This document shows, piece after piece, positions 1 to 8,101 of a DNA stretch of 15,842 nt. Both the position numbers and the translations under genes were made by a program. The DNA is from Accumulibacter sp. (lineage in GTDB: Bacteria > Pseudomonadota > Gammaproteobacteria > Burkholderiales > Rhodocyclaceae), in the NCBI GenBank assembly GCA_031274075.1, contig JAISQQ010000365.1:1-15842 (forward strand), given 5' to 3'. Positions within the stretch are counted from its first letter, which is position 1. Every line of letters starts with the position of its first letter. The notes below the pieces were generated by a model, which was not told where the DNA came from, ran no database searches, and worked only from the letters and a program-made list of their open reading frames with translations.

Positions 1-1325
1 ACGCCCGCTTCGAGAAGACGTTCCTCGGCCTTGCGGCGCAGCAGCTCGCGATCATTGTTCAGGTCGTGGATCAGCAGGGGGAAAACCTCGCGGAACAGCG
101 TCATGCGCGACAGCGCCGCCGTATCTTCCGTCAGGCCGAAAATGGGCAGGCCGCAGTTGAGGCGGCTCATCCACAATGCCGTCGAGCCGGAGGTGGTCAA
201 CGCGGCTACCGCCTTGGCGTTGAGGTGGTAGGCCGCGAAGACCGCCGCCATGGCGATCGACTGCTCGATGCGGTTGATGGTCCGGTCGAGGAAGCCGCGG
301 TCGAGCGTCACCGGCAGCGAACGCTCGGCTTCCTGGCAGATGCGCGCCATGGCTTCGACGGTTTCCACCGGGAAATTGCCGACGGCCGTTTCGCCGGACA
401 GCATGACGGCGTCGGTTCCGTCGAGCACGGCGTTGGCCACGTCGGAGACCTCGGCGCGCGTGGGGGTCGGCGAATGGATCATCGATTCCATCATCTGCGT
501 CGCCGTGATCGCCAGTTTGTTTTTTTCGCGCGCCAGGCGAATCATGCGCTTTTGCAAGGCCGGAACGGCGGCGTCGCCGACTTCGACGGCGAGATCGCCG
601 CGGGCCACCATGAGTCCGTCGGAGGCGTCGAGGATTTCCTCGAGCGCGGCGACGGCTTCGACGCGCTCGATCTTGGCGATGGTCAGCGCGCGGCCTCCGG
701 CGGCGAGCATCAACTGGCGCGCCATGTACATGTCCGAGGCGCTCTTGGGGAAGGAAACGGCCAGGAAGTCGGCGTCGATGGCGGCAGCCGCCTTGATGTC
801 GTCCATGTCCTTGGCGGTCAGCGCCGGGGCGGAAAGACCGCCGCCCTGGCGGTTGATGCCCTTGTTGTTGGAGAGCACGCCGCCGTGGCGAACGACGGTG
901 AATATCTCCGCTCCCTGGGTGTTTTCGACTTGCAGGACGATGCGCCCGTCGTCCAGGAGCAGGATGTCGCCCGGACTCACGTCGCCGGGAAGATTCTTGT
1001 AGTCGAGCCCGACGCGTTCCTGGTTGCCGAGTTCGCATTTGGCGTCGAGGATCAGGGCATCTCCCGCATCGAGATGGATCTCGCCCTGCTCGAACTTGCC
1101 GATGCGGATCTTCGGTCCTTGCAGGTCGGCCAGGACGCCGACCGGATGGCCGAGCCGGGCAGCGATGCGCCGCACTTCCTCCGCCGTCTGGACATGATCT
1201 TCCGCCTTGCCGTGCGAGAAGTTGAGCCGGACGACGTCGACGCCGGCGCGGATCAGCGTTTCGAGTGTCTTCTGTTCGCGCGAGGCCGGTCCGAGCGTGG
1301 CGACGATCTTGGTAAGGCGGGGCAT
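1..1325 (-). CDS. pyk: Pyruvate kinase (C-terminus cut by window edge)
   Basis: Catalyses phosphoenolpyruvate + ADP to pyruvate + ATP, the last step of glycolysis, in the cytoplasm. The visible 441 residues begin MPRLTKIVATLGPAS and contain the N-terminal barrel motif RLNFSHG, the active-site segment AKIERVEA (catalytic Lys about residue 218), the phosphate/Mg motif VARGDLAVE (Ala where many family members have Gly) and TATQMMESM. The C-terminal regulatory domain begins with AVAALTTSGSTALWMSRL. The family is usually 470-480 residues, so roughly 30-40 residues lie beyond base 1. The start at 1325 is preceded by AGAGGACGACACC, a good ribosome site. It is the last minus-strand gene seen, 125 bases downstream of the membrane decarboxylase subunit. 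Identity is secure; which isozyme (PykA- or PykF-like) is not determined. Confidence 0.96.
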   Translation of the reverse strand, partial: MPRLTKIVATLGPASREQKTLETLIRAGVDVVRLNFSHGKAEDHVQTAEEVRRIAARLGHPVGVLADLQGPKIRIGKFEQGEIHLDAGDALILDAKCELGNQERVGLDYKNLPGDVSPGDILLLDDGRIVLQVENTQGAEIFTVVRHGGVLSNNKGINRQGGGLSAPALTAKDMDDIKAAAAIDADFLAVSFPKSASDMYMARQLMLAAGGRALTIAKIERVEAVAALEEILDASDGLMVARGDLAVEVGDAAVPALQKRMIRLAREKNKLAITATQMMESMIHSPTPTRAEVSDVANAVLDGTDAVMLSGETAVGNFPVETVEAMARICQEAERSLPVTLDRGFLDRTINRIEQSIAMAAVFAAYHLNAKAVAALTTSGSTALWMSRLNCGLPIFGLTEDTAALSRMTLFREVFPLLIHDLNNDRELLRRKAEERLLEAG

Positions 1326-1365
1326 GGTGTCGTCCTCTAACGTAAAACCCACTCGGGTCGAAAGC

Positions 1366-1430
1366 CGCCCTTCAGGGCGTCGGAGCGGCGGGCGTCGAGG
1401 CCCGCCGCCGGTTTCCCGCCGGTGGCGGGC
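1366..1430 (-). terminator. Stacked hairpins between mmdB and pyk
   Basis: In the minus-strand transcript three structures follow the decarboxylase stop codon. Arm 1419-1430 can pair with 1400-1411 (11 of 12 positions). Arm 1400-1408 can instead pair perfectly over 9 bp with 1385-1393 (loop 1394-1399). A third hairpin, CGCCC-TGAA-GGGCG, occupies 1366-1379 and is followed by GCTTTCG. The U-run is weak, so this could be a leaky terminator, an mRNA-stabilising element or an attenuator-like leader for pyk. The structures are visible in sequence; the role is inferred. Confidence 0.45.
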
Positions 1431-1450
1431 ATAACCCGGACTAAGCCGGA

Positions 1451-2656
1451 CTACTTCAGCATGGCGATGAACGTCGCCGCGATGATCGCCGAGGTGATGA
1501 CGCCGCTGATGCTCGCGCCGAGCGCATGGGGCAGGACGATCGCTCCCGGATTGGCTTCCGTGGCGATCTTCTGCACGACCTTGGCCGTGGTCGGAACGCA
1601 ACTGACTCCCGCCACGCCGATCATCGGATTGAATTTTCCCTTGCTCACGAAATAAAGCACGTACCCGCCGGCGATGCCTCCGAGGGCCGAGACCAGCAGC
1701 GCCAGTATGCCGAGCAGCAGCAGCTTGAGCACCGTCGGCTCGAGCAGGGTGCCGGCCTCGCACAGCACGCCCAGCGTCAATCCGAGGAAGAAGGTCGCGC
1801 CGTAGAGAAAGGTTTCGCTGATCAGCGTGGTGAGGGACTCCAGGCCGCTCTCGCGTACCGCGACACCCACGAAGAGGGAAAAGAAGAGCGGCGCGGCGAC
1901 GGGGAAGAGCAGGCACAGCAGGGTGCACGCGACGACCGCGAAGACCAGCTTCTGGGCGCGGCTGATGTCCGGCCCGCGGTCGTCGGCCATGCTGATTCCG
2001 CGCAGTCTTTTCGGGATCAGCCACTTGATGAGATAAGGATAGCCGCCGTAGGTCAGCCCGAGATACAGGTAGCCCACTACCGTGATCGGCACGAACAGGT
2101 GCTTGGCCAGGACGAGCGAGGTAAACAGCACCATCGGGCCGTCGGCGCCGCCGATGGTGGAGACCGACGCGGCTTCCTGCGGCGTCAGTCCCAGCGCTAC
2201 GGCGACCGGATAGACGACGAAGGTGCCGAGTTCGGCGAAGAGGGCGATGATCATGCTCTGGAAGGGCCGGGCCATGATGTAGCCGACGTCGAGCAGGACG
2301 CCGATGCCCATGAACACGAGACAGGCGATCAGGCCGTTGCTGAAGGTGAAGGTGTAGATCGGCTGCAGCCAGTTGATCTGCATGATGTTGACGAGATCGA
2401 CGGCGTCGGACATCAGCGGGTCGACGAACAGCGTCCCCATTTTCCCGGTGTCGAGGAACATGACGCCGGCGTTGATCGACGACATGCCGAGCCCCATCGG
2501 GATCATCAGCAAAGGTTCGAGCACGTTGCGCGAACCGAGGTAGATCAACACGAAGCCGAGCAGCATCAGGCAGATACGCCCGATCATGATCTTGGGTTCG
2601 GAAGCAACGAGCGTGGCGATCCCTTGGAAAAGATCGAGAAAGCTAAAGGTTTCCAT
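1451..2656 (-). CDS. mmdB: Na+-translocating decarboxylase, membrane beta subunit (MmdB/OadB family)
   Basis: Integral membrane subunit that decarboxylates carboxybiotin and couples this to Na+ export. It has 401 residues, within the family range, with many hydrophobic helices through the whole length. The conserved GGADGP motif is at residues 169-174 (Asp172, matching the essential Asp203 of Klebsiella OadB). The late motif NPMIGVAGVS carries Asn343, Gly347 and Ser352, with the same spacing as Klebsiella Asn373, Gly377 and Ser382, which implies an intact ion path. It is the last gene of the A-D-C-B cluster, 69 bases after the biotin carrier. The start METFSFLDLF at 2656 has a modest ribosome site (ACGGAAATCGC). 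The beta subunit alone cannot separate oxaloacetate, methylmalonyl-CoA, glutaconyl-CoA or malonate pumps; the name follows the neighbouring acyl-CoA-type carboxyltransferase. Confidence 0.92.
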   Translation of the reverse strand: METFSFLDLFQGIATLVASEPKIMIGRICLMLLGFVLIYLGSRNVLEPLLMIPMGLGMSSINAGVMFLDTGKMGTLFVDPLMSDAVDLVNIMQINWLQPIYTFTFSNGLIACLVFMGIGVLLDVGYIMARPFQSMIIALFAELGTFVVYPVAVALGLTPQEAASVSTIGGADGPMVLFTSLVLAKHLFVPITVVGYLYLGLTYGGYPYLIKWLIPKRLRGISMADDRGPDISRAQKLVFAVVACTLLCLLFPVAAPLFFSLFVGVAVRESGLESLTTLISETFLYGATFFLGLTLGVLCEAGTLLEPTVLKLLLLGILALLVSALGGIAGGYVLYFVSKGKFNPMIGVAGVSCVPTTAKVVQKIATEANPGAIVLPHALGASISGVITSAIIAATFIAMLK

Positions 2657-2725
2657 GCGATTTCCGTCGTTTTGTATGAGCGCCCCGCGGACGGACGAAG
2701 GCCGGTCCGGGCGGAACGTGCTCGT

Positions 2726-3121
2726 TCAGGAAAGCGTGATCAACGGCTGTCCGGCGACAACGGCGTCGCCGACGGCCACCAGCACGCGGGAGACCTTCCC
2801 GGCCATCGAGGCGGTGATGGGCACCTTCATTTTCATCGCTTCGAGTTCGGCGATGCGCTCGCCCTGGCTGACCTCCTGCCCTTCCTTGACCAGGATGCTC
2901 GCCACCACGCCGCCCATTTGCGCGCACTGGTCGCCGCTGCCCGCGGCCACGGGAGCCGCCGCTGGCGCGGGCGCCGCCTGTGGGACGGCGGCCACGGACG
3001 CCGCGGACGCCGGCGTGGGCGTGCCGATGTAGTTGGGCATGATCGCGGCGCCGGAGGTGAGTTCCTGGACAGCGACGTCGTATTCTTTTCCATTGACGCT
3101 TATCTTGAACAGTCTTTGCAT
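2726..3121 (-). CDS. mmdC: Biotin carboxyl carrier subunit of the decarboxylase
   Basis: Carries biotin between the cytoplasmic carboxyltransferase and the membrane beta subunit. It has 131 residues: an N-terminal strand region MQRLFKISVNGKEYDVAV, a flexible Ala/Pro linker (about residues 34-60), then a biotinyl domain. The biotin attachment motif EAMKM is at 94-98, with Lys97 as the predicted biotinylated residue, 34 residues from the C-terminus as is usual. The family's usual APMPG turn is replaced by CAQMGGVV. The ribosome site ACGGAG precedes the start, and the upstream membrane subunit ends 15 bases before it, so the two are co-transcribed. The free-standing carrier resembles MmdC/GcdC rather than the fused OadA arrangement. 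Confidence 0.93.
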   Translation of the reverse strand: MQRLFKISVNGKEYDVAVQELTSGAAIMPNYIGTPTPASAASVAAVPQAAPAPAAAPVAAGSGDQCAQMGGVVASILVKEGQEVSQGERIAELEAMKMKVPITASMAGKVSRVLVAVGDAVVAGQPLITLS

Positions 3122-3136
3122 GATCGGACTCCGTAA

Positions 3137-3466
3137 TTAACGTTTCGGCTGGTGCGAATGCAGCGCGGCGCGCCCTTCGTGCGTCCAGGCGTGGCTGCTC
3201 TCGCCGATGTGCAGGATGCGGTGCGGACCCGTGGCCACGGCGACGGCGGCGGTGATGACGGCGACGACCTCGTCCGGAACCGCCGCCGGGGAAAGCGGCG
3301 CGGCGGGCGCGGCCGCCGGACGCGGCGCGGCGGGCGCGCGGCGCGTGCCTTTTTCGAGGCGCCCGGTGACGCCGACCAAGACCTTGATGAGGATGGCGAC
3401 GAGGAACGAAACCGCCGCCGCGATCGCGTAAACCTGGAGCGCCTTGATGACGGACAAACTGAGCAT
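3137..3466 (-). CDS. mmdD: Small membrane subunit of the decarboxylase (OadG/MmdD-like)
   Basis: 109 residues: one N-terminal membrane helix (about residues 9-31, VYAIAAAVSFLVAILIKVLV), an Ala/Pro-rich linker (about 43-62) and a short soluble tail ending HRILHIGESSHAWTHEGRAALHSHQPKR-like (described by its HRI, W, GR and HxH positions). In related pumps the gamma/delta subunit anchors the carboxyltransferase to the beta subunit and assists assembly. The C-terminal tail with W, GR and His resembles tails of delta subunits of acyl-CoA decarboxylases, and may do the job of the separate MmdE peptide of Veillonella (inference). A strong site GGAGG sits 6 bases before the ATG. The carboxyltransferase stop is 15 bases upstream. 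Confidence 0.82.
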   Translation of the reverse strand: MLSLSVIKALQVYAIAAAVSFLVAILIKVLVGVTGRLEKGTRRAPAAPRPAAAPAAPLSPAAVPDEVVAVITAAVAVATGPHRILHIGESSHAWTHEGRAALHSHQPKR

Positions 3467-3481
3467 GTCGGCCTCCGTCGC

Positions 3482-5035
3482 CTATAAGGGCATGTTGCCG
3501 TGCTTCTTGCTCGGCCGTATCTCGCGCTTGCTGAGCAGCTTGCGCAGGGCGACCGCCACCGTGGCGCGCGTTTCGCTCGGCTCGATGACGTCGCTGATGT
3601 AGAAATTCGCCGCCGCTTCGTAAGGCGAGGCGAACTCCGTCCGGTAGGCGTCGGTGAATGTCTTCGCCGCCGCCGCGCGGTCCTCGGCTTTTTCCAGTTC
3701 CTTGCGGTAGAGGATCTTGACCGCCGCTTCGGCGCCCATCACCGCGATTTCCGCCGTCGGCCAGGCGAAAACCATGTCCGCGCCGAGTTCCTGGCTGCAC
3801 ATCGCCAGATACGAGCCGCCGTAGGATTTGCGCAGGATCACCGTGACTTTCGGGCTGGTGCAGGAGGCGAAGGCGTGCAGCATTTTCGCGCCGTGGCGGA
3901 TGATGCCGCCGCGTTCCTGCTCGATTCCCGGCAGGAAACCCGGCACGTCGACCAGCGTCACCAGCGGAATGTTGAAGACGTTGCACATGCGGATGAAGCG
4001 CGCGATCTTGTCGGACGCGTCGATGTCCAGCGCGCCGGCCATGACCATCGGCTCGTTGGCGACGATCCCGGTGACGACGCCGGAAATGCGGGCAAAACCG
4101 ACGATCGCGTTGCGCGCGAAGCTGCGATGGACTTCCAGGAATTCGCCGTCGTCGACCAGGCGGCGGATGACGGCGGCCATGTCCAGCGGTTCGGACGGCG
4201 TCGCCGGAACCAGCTCGTCCATGCCGGCGTCCCGGTCGCTGTAGATCGGCATCGCCAGGTTGTGCGGCGGGTCCTCGGTGTTGTTTTGCGGCAGGTAGCC
4301 GAGCAGGCCTTTTACGATGGCGATGGCGTGCCGGTCGTCCTCGGCCAGGAAATGCGCGTTGCCGCTGACCGAGGCGTGCATTTCCGCGCCGCCGATTTCG
4401 TCCATGGTGGTGGCGCGTCCGGTGACCGCCTTGATCACTTCCGGGCCGGTCAGGAACATGTGCGCGTTGTTGCGCGTCATGATCACGAAATCCATCAGCG
4501 CCGGCGAATACGCCGCGCCGCCGGCGCACGGCCCGAGGATGACCGCGATCTGCGGCACCACGCCGGACAGCAGGACGTTGGCGTAGAACACGTCGCCGTA
4601 GCCGGACAGGGCGTCGACGCCTTCCTGGATGCGGGCGCCGCCCGAGTCCTTGAACGCCACCACGGGCACGCCGGTCTTCAAGGCGTAGCGCATGACGCGG
4701 GTGATCTTGCGCGCCTGCATCTTGCCGAGCGTTCCCGCCAGGACATTGTAGTCCTGGCAGAAGGCGGCCACCTGCCTGTTGTCGACGTATCCCGAGCCGG
4801 TAATGACGCCGTCGGCCGGCAGCTTGCGGCCGGCCATGCCGAAATGCACGGCATGATGTATAGCGTGCAGCCCGATTTCCTGGAAAGTTCCTTCCTCGAA
4901 AAGGCTGTTGATGCGCTCGCGCGCCGACAACTGGCCCTTGGCGTGCATGGCCTTGAGTTTTTCCGGGGGAATGTGGTTGATGATCTGCTCGCGCCTGTGG
5001 CGCAAAGTCTCGGTGAGTTCCGGTTTGATTGCCAT
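3482..5035 (-). CDS. mmdA: Acyl-CoA carboxyltransferase alpha subunit, probable methylmalonyl-CoA decarboxylase
   Basis: Transfers the carboxyl group from the acyl-CoA, probably (S)-methylmalonyl-CoA, to biotin on the carrier subunit. It has 517 residues with the crotonase-like double fold of the PccB/MmdA/12S-transcarboxylase family: GGARIQEG (132-139) and GPCAGGAAYSPA (168-179) in the N-terminal half, VPGFLPGIEQERGGIIRHGAK and YGGSYLAM (about 405-412) in the second, and the typical C-terminus KKHGNMPL. No biotin carboxylase gene is nearby, and a membrane beta subunit is, so a decarboxylase pump is favoured over propionyl-CoA carboxylase. The start MAIKPELTE at 5035 is chosen because the 26-residue upstream extension (from 5113) is made of a repeat and overlaps a terminator hairpin. 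Substrate choice is inferred, not proven; glutaconyl-CoA remains possible. Confidence 0.9.
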   Translation of the reverse strand: MAIKPELTETLRHRREQIINHIPPEKLKAMHAKGQLSARERINSLFEEGTFQEIGLHAIHHAVHFGMAGRKLPADGVITGSGYVDNRQVAAFCQDYNVLAGTLGKMQARKITRVMRYALKTGVPVVAFKDSGGARIQEGVDALSGYGDVFYANVLLSGVVPQIAVILGPCAGGAAYSPALMDFVIMTRNNAHMFLTGPEVIKAVTGRATTMDEIGGAEMHASVSGNAHFLAEDDRHAIAIVKGLLGYLPQNNTEDPPHNLAMPIYSDRDAGMDELVPATPSEPLDMAAVIRRLVDDGEFLEVHRSFARNAIVGFARISGVVTGIVANEPMVMAGALDIDASDKIARFIRMCNVFNIPLVTLVDVPGFLPGIEQERGGIIRHGAKMLHAFASCTSPKVTVILRKSYGGSYLAMCSQELGADMVFAWPTAEIAVMGAEAAVKILYRKELEKAEDRAAAAKTFTDAYRTEFASPYEAAANFYISDVIEPSETRATVAVALRKLLSKREIRPSKKHGNMPL

Positions 5036-5068
5036 GGTTCTCGTCAGAAAAAGGTGGGGGTGGGCATT

Positions 5069-5096
5069 GGAAGCTGCGTTGGAAGCTGCGTTGGAA
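5069..5096. repeat. 12-bp tandem repeat upstream of mmdA
   Basis: Two perfect copies of GGAAGCTGCGTT (5069-5080 and 5081-5092) plus the first four bases of a third. They lie between the terminator at 5103-5131 and the mmdA start. If translation began at 5113 they would encode repeated SNAA units. Confidence 0.85.
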
Positions 5097-5102
5097 AATA
5101 CT

Positions 5103-5131
5103 CGCTCCGCCATCGTGGCGATGACGGAGCG
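5103..5131 (-). terminator. Intrinsic terminator after pgk
   Basis: In the minus-strand transcript bases 5131-5119 pair with 5115-5103 in a 13-bp stem (one G-U pair) with a 3-base loop. The stem is followed by AGTATTTTCC, a short U-rich run. It lies 51 bases beyond the pgk stop and before mmdA, so it should end the pgk transcript and give the decarboxylase cluster its own promoter. Confidence 0.7.
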
Positions 5132-5182
5132 GCACAGTCTAGCACGGCGGCGCCGTGGCCAGGGGCGACGCGGGCGGGAAGA

Positions 5183-6364
5183 TCAAGCGGGCGCCTCGTC
5201 CCCGGCGCGCGACTCGAGGATATCGACGGCGGGCAGGCGCTTGCCTTCCAGGAATTCCAGGAAGGCGCCGCCGGCGGTCGAGATGTAGCCGACCTTGTCC
5301 TGGATATTGAAGACGTTGATCGCCGAGACGGTATCGCCGCCGCCGGCCAGGGTGAAGGCCTTCGATTCCGCGATCGCCCTGGCGAGTTCCTTGGTGCCGT
5401 TGGCGAACGCCTCCATCTCGAAGACGCCGACCGGGCCGTTCCACACCACCGTGCCGGCCTGGGCGACGATTTCGGCGAGCGCCCTGGCCGATTGCGGGCC
5501 GATGTCGAGAATCATGTCGTCATCGGCGACCTCGTCGACGCTCTTGACGGTGGCCGGCGCGGCGGCGGAGAACTCCTTGGCGCAGACCACGTCGGTGGGC
5601 AGCGGCACCTTGACCTTGGCCATCACCGCCTTGGCCTGGCCGACGAGATCCTTTTCCGCCAGCGACTTGCCGATCTTCTTGCCGCTGGCGAACAGGAAGG
5701 TGTTGGCGATGCCGCCGCCGACGACCAGCTGGTCGACCTTGGCGGACAGGCTTTCGAGGACGGTCAGCTTGGTCGACACCTTGGCGCCGCCGACGATGGC
5801 CACCAGCGGCCGCGCCGGCTGGGCCAGCGCCTTGGTCAGCGCTTCGAGTTCGGAGGCCACGCAGGGGCCGGCGCAGGCGACGCGGGCGTATTTGCCCATG
5901 CCGTAGGTGGTGGCTTCGGCGCGGTGCGCGGTGCCGAAGGCGTCCATCACCCACACGTCGCACAGCGCGGCCATCTTCCGCGACAGTTCGTCGTCGCATT
6001 TCTTCTCGCCCTTGTTGCAGCGGCTGTTTTCCAGCATCACCAGCTCGCCGGGCTTCAGCTCGAAGCCGCCGTCGACCCAGTTCGCCACCAGGCGGATCTC
6101 CTTGCCGAGCAGTTCGGACATACGCCTGGCGACCGGGGCGAGCGAATCTTCCGGCTTGAATTCGCCTTCGGTGGGGCGGCCAAGATGCGAGGTGACCATC
6201 ACCGCGGCGCCCTTGGACAGGGCGTAGCGGATGCCGGGCAGCGCGGCGCGGATGCGCGTGTCGTCGGTGATGGCCTGCTGGTCATTCTGGGGGACGTTCA
6301 GGTCGGCGCGGATGAAAACGCGCTTGCCGGCCACGTCGAGATCGGTGAGACGTTTGAAAGTCAT
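5183..6364 (-). CDS. pgk: Phosphoglycerate kinase
   Basis: Converts 1,3-bisphosphoglycerate + ADP to 3-phosphoglycerate + ATP. It has 393 residues, the normal length. Motifs in order: RADLNVP (19-25), SHLGRP for substrate binding, GGAKVSTKL at the start of the nucleotide domain, WNGPVGVFE and GGGDT of the ATP-binding C-terminal half, and the family-typical ending [14 protein letters not shown]. The start [15 protein letters not shown] at 6364 matches the family N-terminus; an in-frame ATG 17 codons upstream adds a non-conserved stretch that runs into the terminator spacer. It lies downstream of gap on the same strand, with a hairpin terminator between them, so it probably has partly independent expression. 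Confidence 0.97.
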   Translation of the reverse strand: MTFKRLTDLDVAGKRVFIRADLNVPQNDQQAITDDTRIRAALPGIRYALSKGAAVMVTSHLGRPTEGEFKPEDSLAPVARRMSELLGKEIRLVANWVDGGFELKPGELVMLENSRCNKGEKKCDDELSRKMAALCDVWVMDAFGTAHRAEATTYGMGKYARVACAGPCVASELEALTKALAQPARPLVAIVGGAKVSTKLTVLESLSAKVDQLVVGGGIANTFLFASGKKIGKSLAEKDLVGQAKAVMAKVKVPLPTDVVCAKEFSAAAPATVKSVDEVADDDMILDIGPQSARALAEIVAQAGTVVWNGPVGVFEMEAFANGTKELARAIAESKAFTLAGGGDTVSAINVFNIQDKVGYISTAGGAFLEFLEGKRLPAVDILESRAGDEAPA

Positions 6365-6415
6365 GGCAAAACTTTCCGAGTTGGGATTGAAGAAACGAAG
6401 AAAATGAAAAGACAA

Positions 6416-6441
6416 AAAAGGGCGCCTCGCGGCGCCCTTTT
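6416..6441. terminator. Bidirectional-type intrinsic terminator between gap and pgk
   Basis: A perfect 11-bp stem (AAAAGGGCGCC at 6416-6426 and GGCGCCCTTTT at 6431-6441) with loop TCGC. In the minus direction it is followed by a U-run from the A-tract at 6414-6419, so it should act on transcripts leaving gap. Confidence 0.85.
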
Positions 6442-6449
6442 GCCCGGCC

Positions 6450-7454
<1,005 letters not shown>

Positions 7455-7663
7455 TCACCTTCCTCGTTAAAAAAAAACAGATACCGAAACCGGCGGCGAT
7501 GCGTGTGGAACCCTTCATGGCGCCCCGCGACTCCCGGATGCAGAAGAAAACAGCAAAAAAAAACAGCGGAAAACGGCACGCGGTTCGATTCCGGCTACGG
7601 GAATGTCATGGAAAGCTCCCGGCCGGGGAGCGGCGCGTGTTCCATCACCGACACAAGGGCGCC

Positions 7664-7676
7664 ATTATCCGATAAT
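7664..7676. promoter_or_regulatory. Perfect AT-rich palindrome, possible operator
   Basis: ATTATC-C-GATAAT is a perfect 6+1+6 palindrome in an otherwise GC-rich divergent spacer between gap and pgi. The symmetry and AT content would suit a dimeric repressor site, but no known regulator is matched. Confidence 0.25.
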
Positions 7677-7699
7677 TCGATGAAGATTTCCAGTCGTGT

Positions 7700-7974
7700 G
7701 GTTCAGAGGACAGATGACAGAGGACAGAGGACAGTAATATTTGAGGAACGAACCAGGTCCCGGCTTGCGCCGGTTCAGAGGACAGAGGACAGAAGACAGA
7801 AGACAGTAAGGATAAGGAACGAACTGGGTCCCGGCTTTCGCCGGGACGATGCGCTGGTTCAGGGGACAGAGGACTGAGGACGGAAGACAGTAATATTTGC
7901 GGGCGCTTCGCGCCCGGTAACTGAACTGTCCTCTGTCCTCAGTCTTCTGTCCTCTGAACCTCTGAACCTCTGAA
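7700..7974. repeat. Composite heptamer-plus-hairpin repeat array
   Basis: Three direct composite units begin GGTTCAG at 7700, 7772 and 7856. Each has a block of degenerate AGGACAG heptamers ending ACAGTAA (units 1 and 3 continue with TATTT), followed by a GC hairpin: 7760-7773 (CCGGC/GCCGG), 7828-7847 (GTCCCGGC/GCCGGGAC) and 7900-7916 (CGGGCGC/GCGCCCG). Units 1 and 2 share GGAACGAAC and the GGTCCCGGCTT start of the hairpin. A fourth heptamer block (7925-7960) is inverted. It runs into three perfect tandem copies of CCTCTGAA (7951-7974). The minus-strand reading frame through this block (VPAKAGTQ-type) is repeat-derived, not a gene. Confidence 0.9.
7856..7960. repeat. Long imperfect inverted repeat (36-base arms)
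   Basis: Arm 7856-7891 and the reverse complement of 7925-7960 match at 32 of 36 positions. All four differences are A/G transitions. In a plus-strand RNA three become G-U pairs and one an A-C mismatch, so nearly the whole stem could form. The loop contains its own 7-bp hairpin (7900-7916). Confidence 0.85.
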
Positions 7975-8101
7975 ATTTTGTGCCTCGGGTATCGCGGAAC
8001 GGCGGGCATTGGGCATAGAATAGGCGCAGGTTCGTTGCCTGTCCTGATTTTCAGCCGGCAGGCAGAGTGGTCATGAAGAAAAATCACCGGAGATCGCCAG
8101 A

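Noticed and set aside
3482..5035. Reading the alpha subunit as propionyl- or acetyl-CoA carboxylase beta
   Set aside because: No biotin carboxylase gene is nearby, and the gene is clustered with a biotin carrier, a small membrane subunit and a complete OadB-type membrane subunit.
3482..5113. Longer mmdA start at 5113 (26 extra residues)
   Set aside because: The extension is repeat-derived (SNAASNAASNA) and its start codon sits inside the pgk terminator stem. The family N-terminus matches the start at 5035, although the ribosome site there is weak.
2643..5135. An 830-codon minus-strand frame overlapping mmdA, mmdD and mmdC
   Set aside because: It is out of frame with the recognised subunits, rich in Arg/His/Gly/Pro and without family motifs: a high-GC shadow frame.
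7700..7974. Possible CRISPR array
   Set aside because: Repeats are degenerate 7-mers and unequal composite units with no unique spacers of constant length, and no cas gene is present.
8016..8021. TAGAAT as a -10 box for pgi
   Set aside because: It matches five of six consensus bases, but there is no convincing -35 at 16-18 bases upstream, so I did not list it as a promoter.
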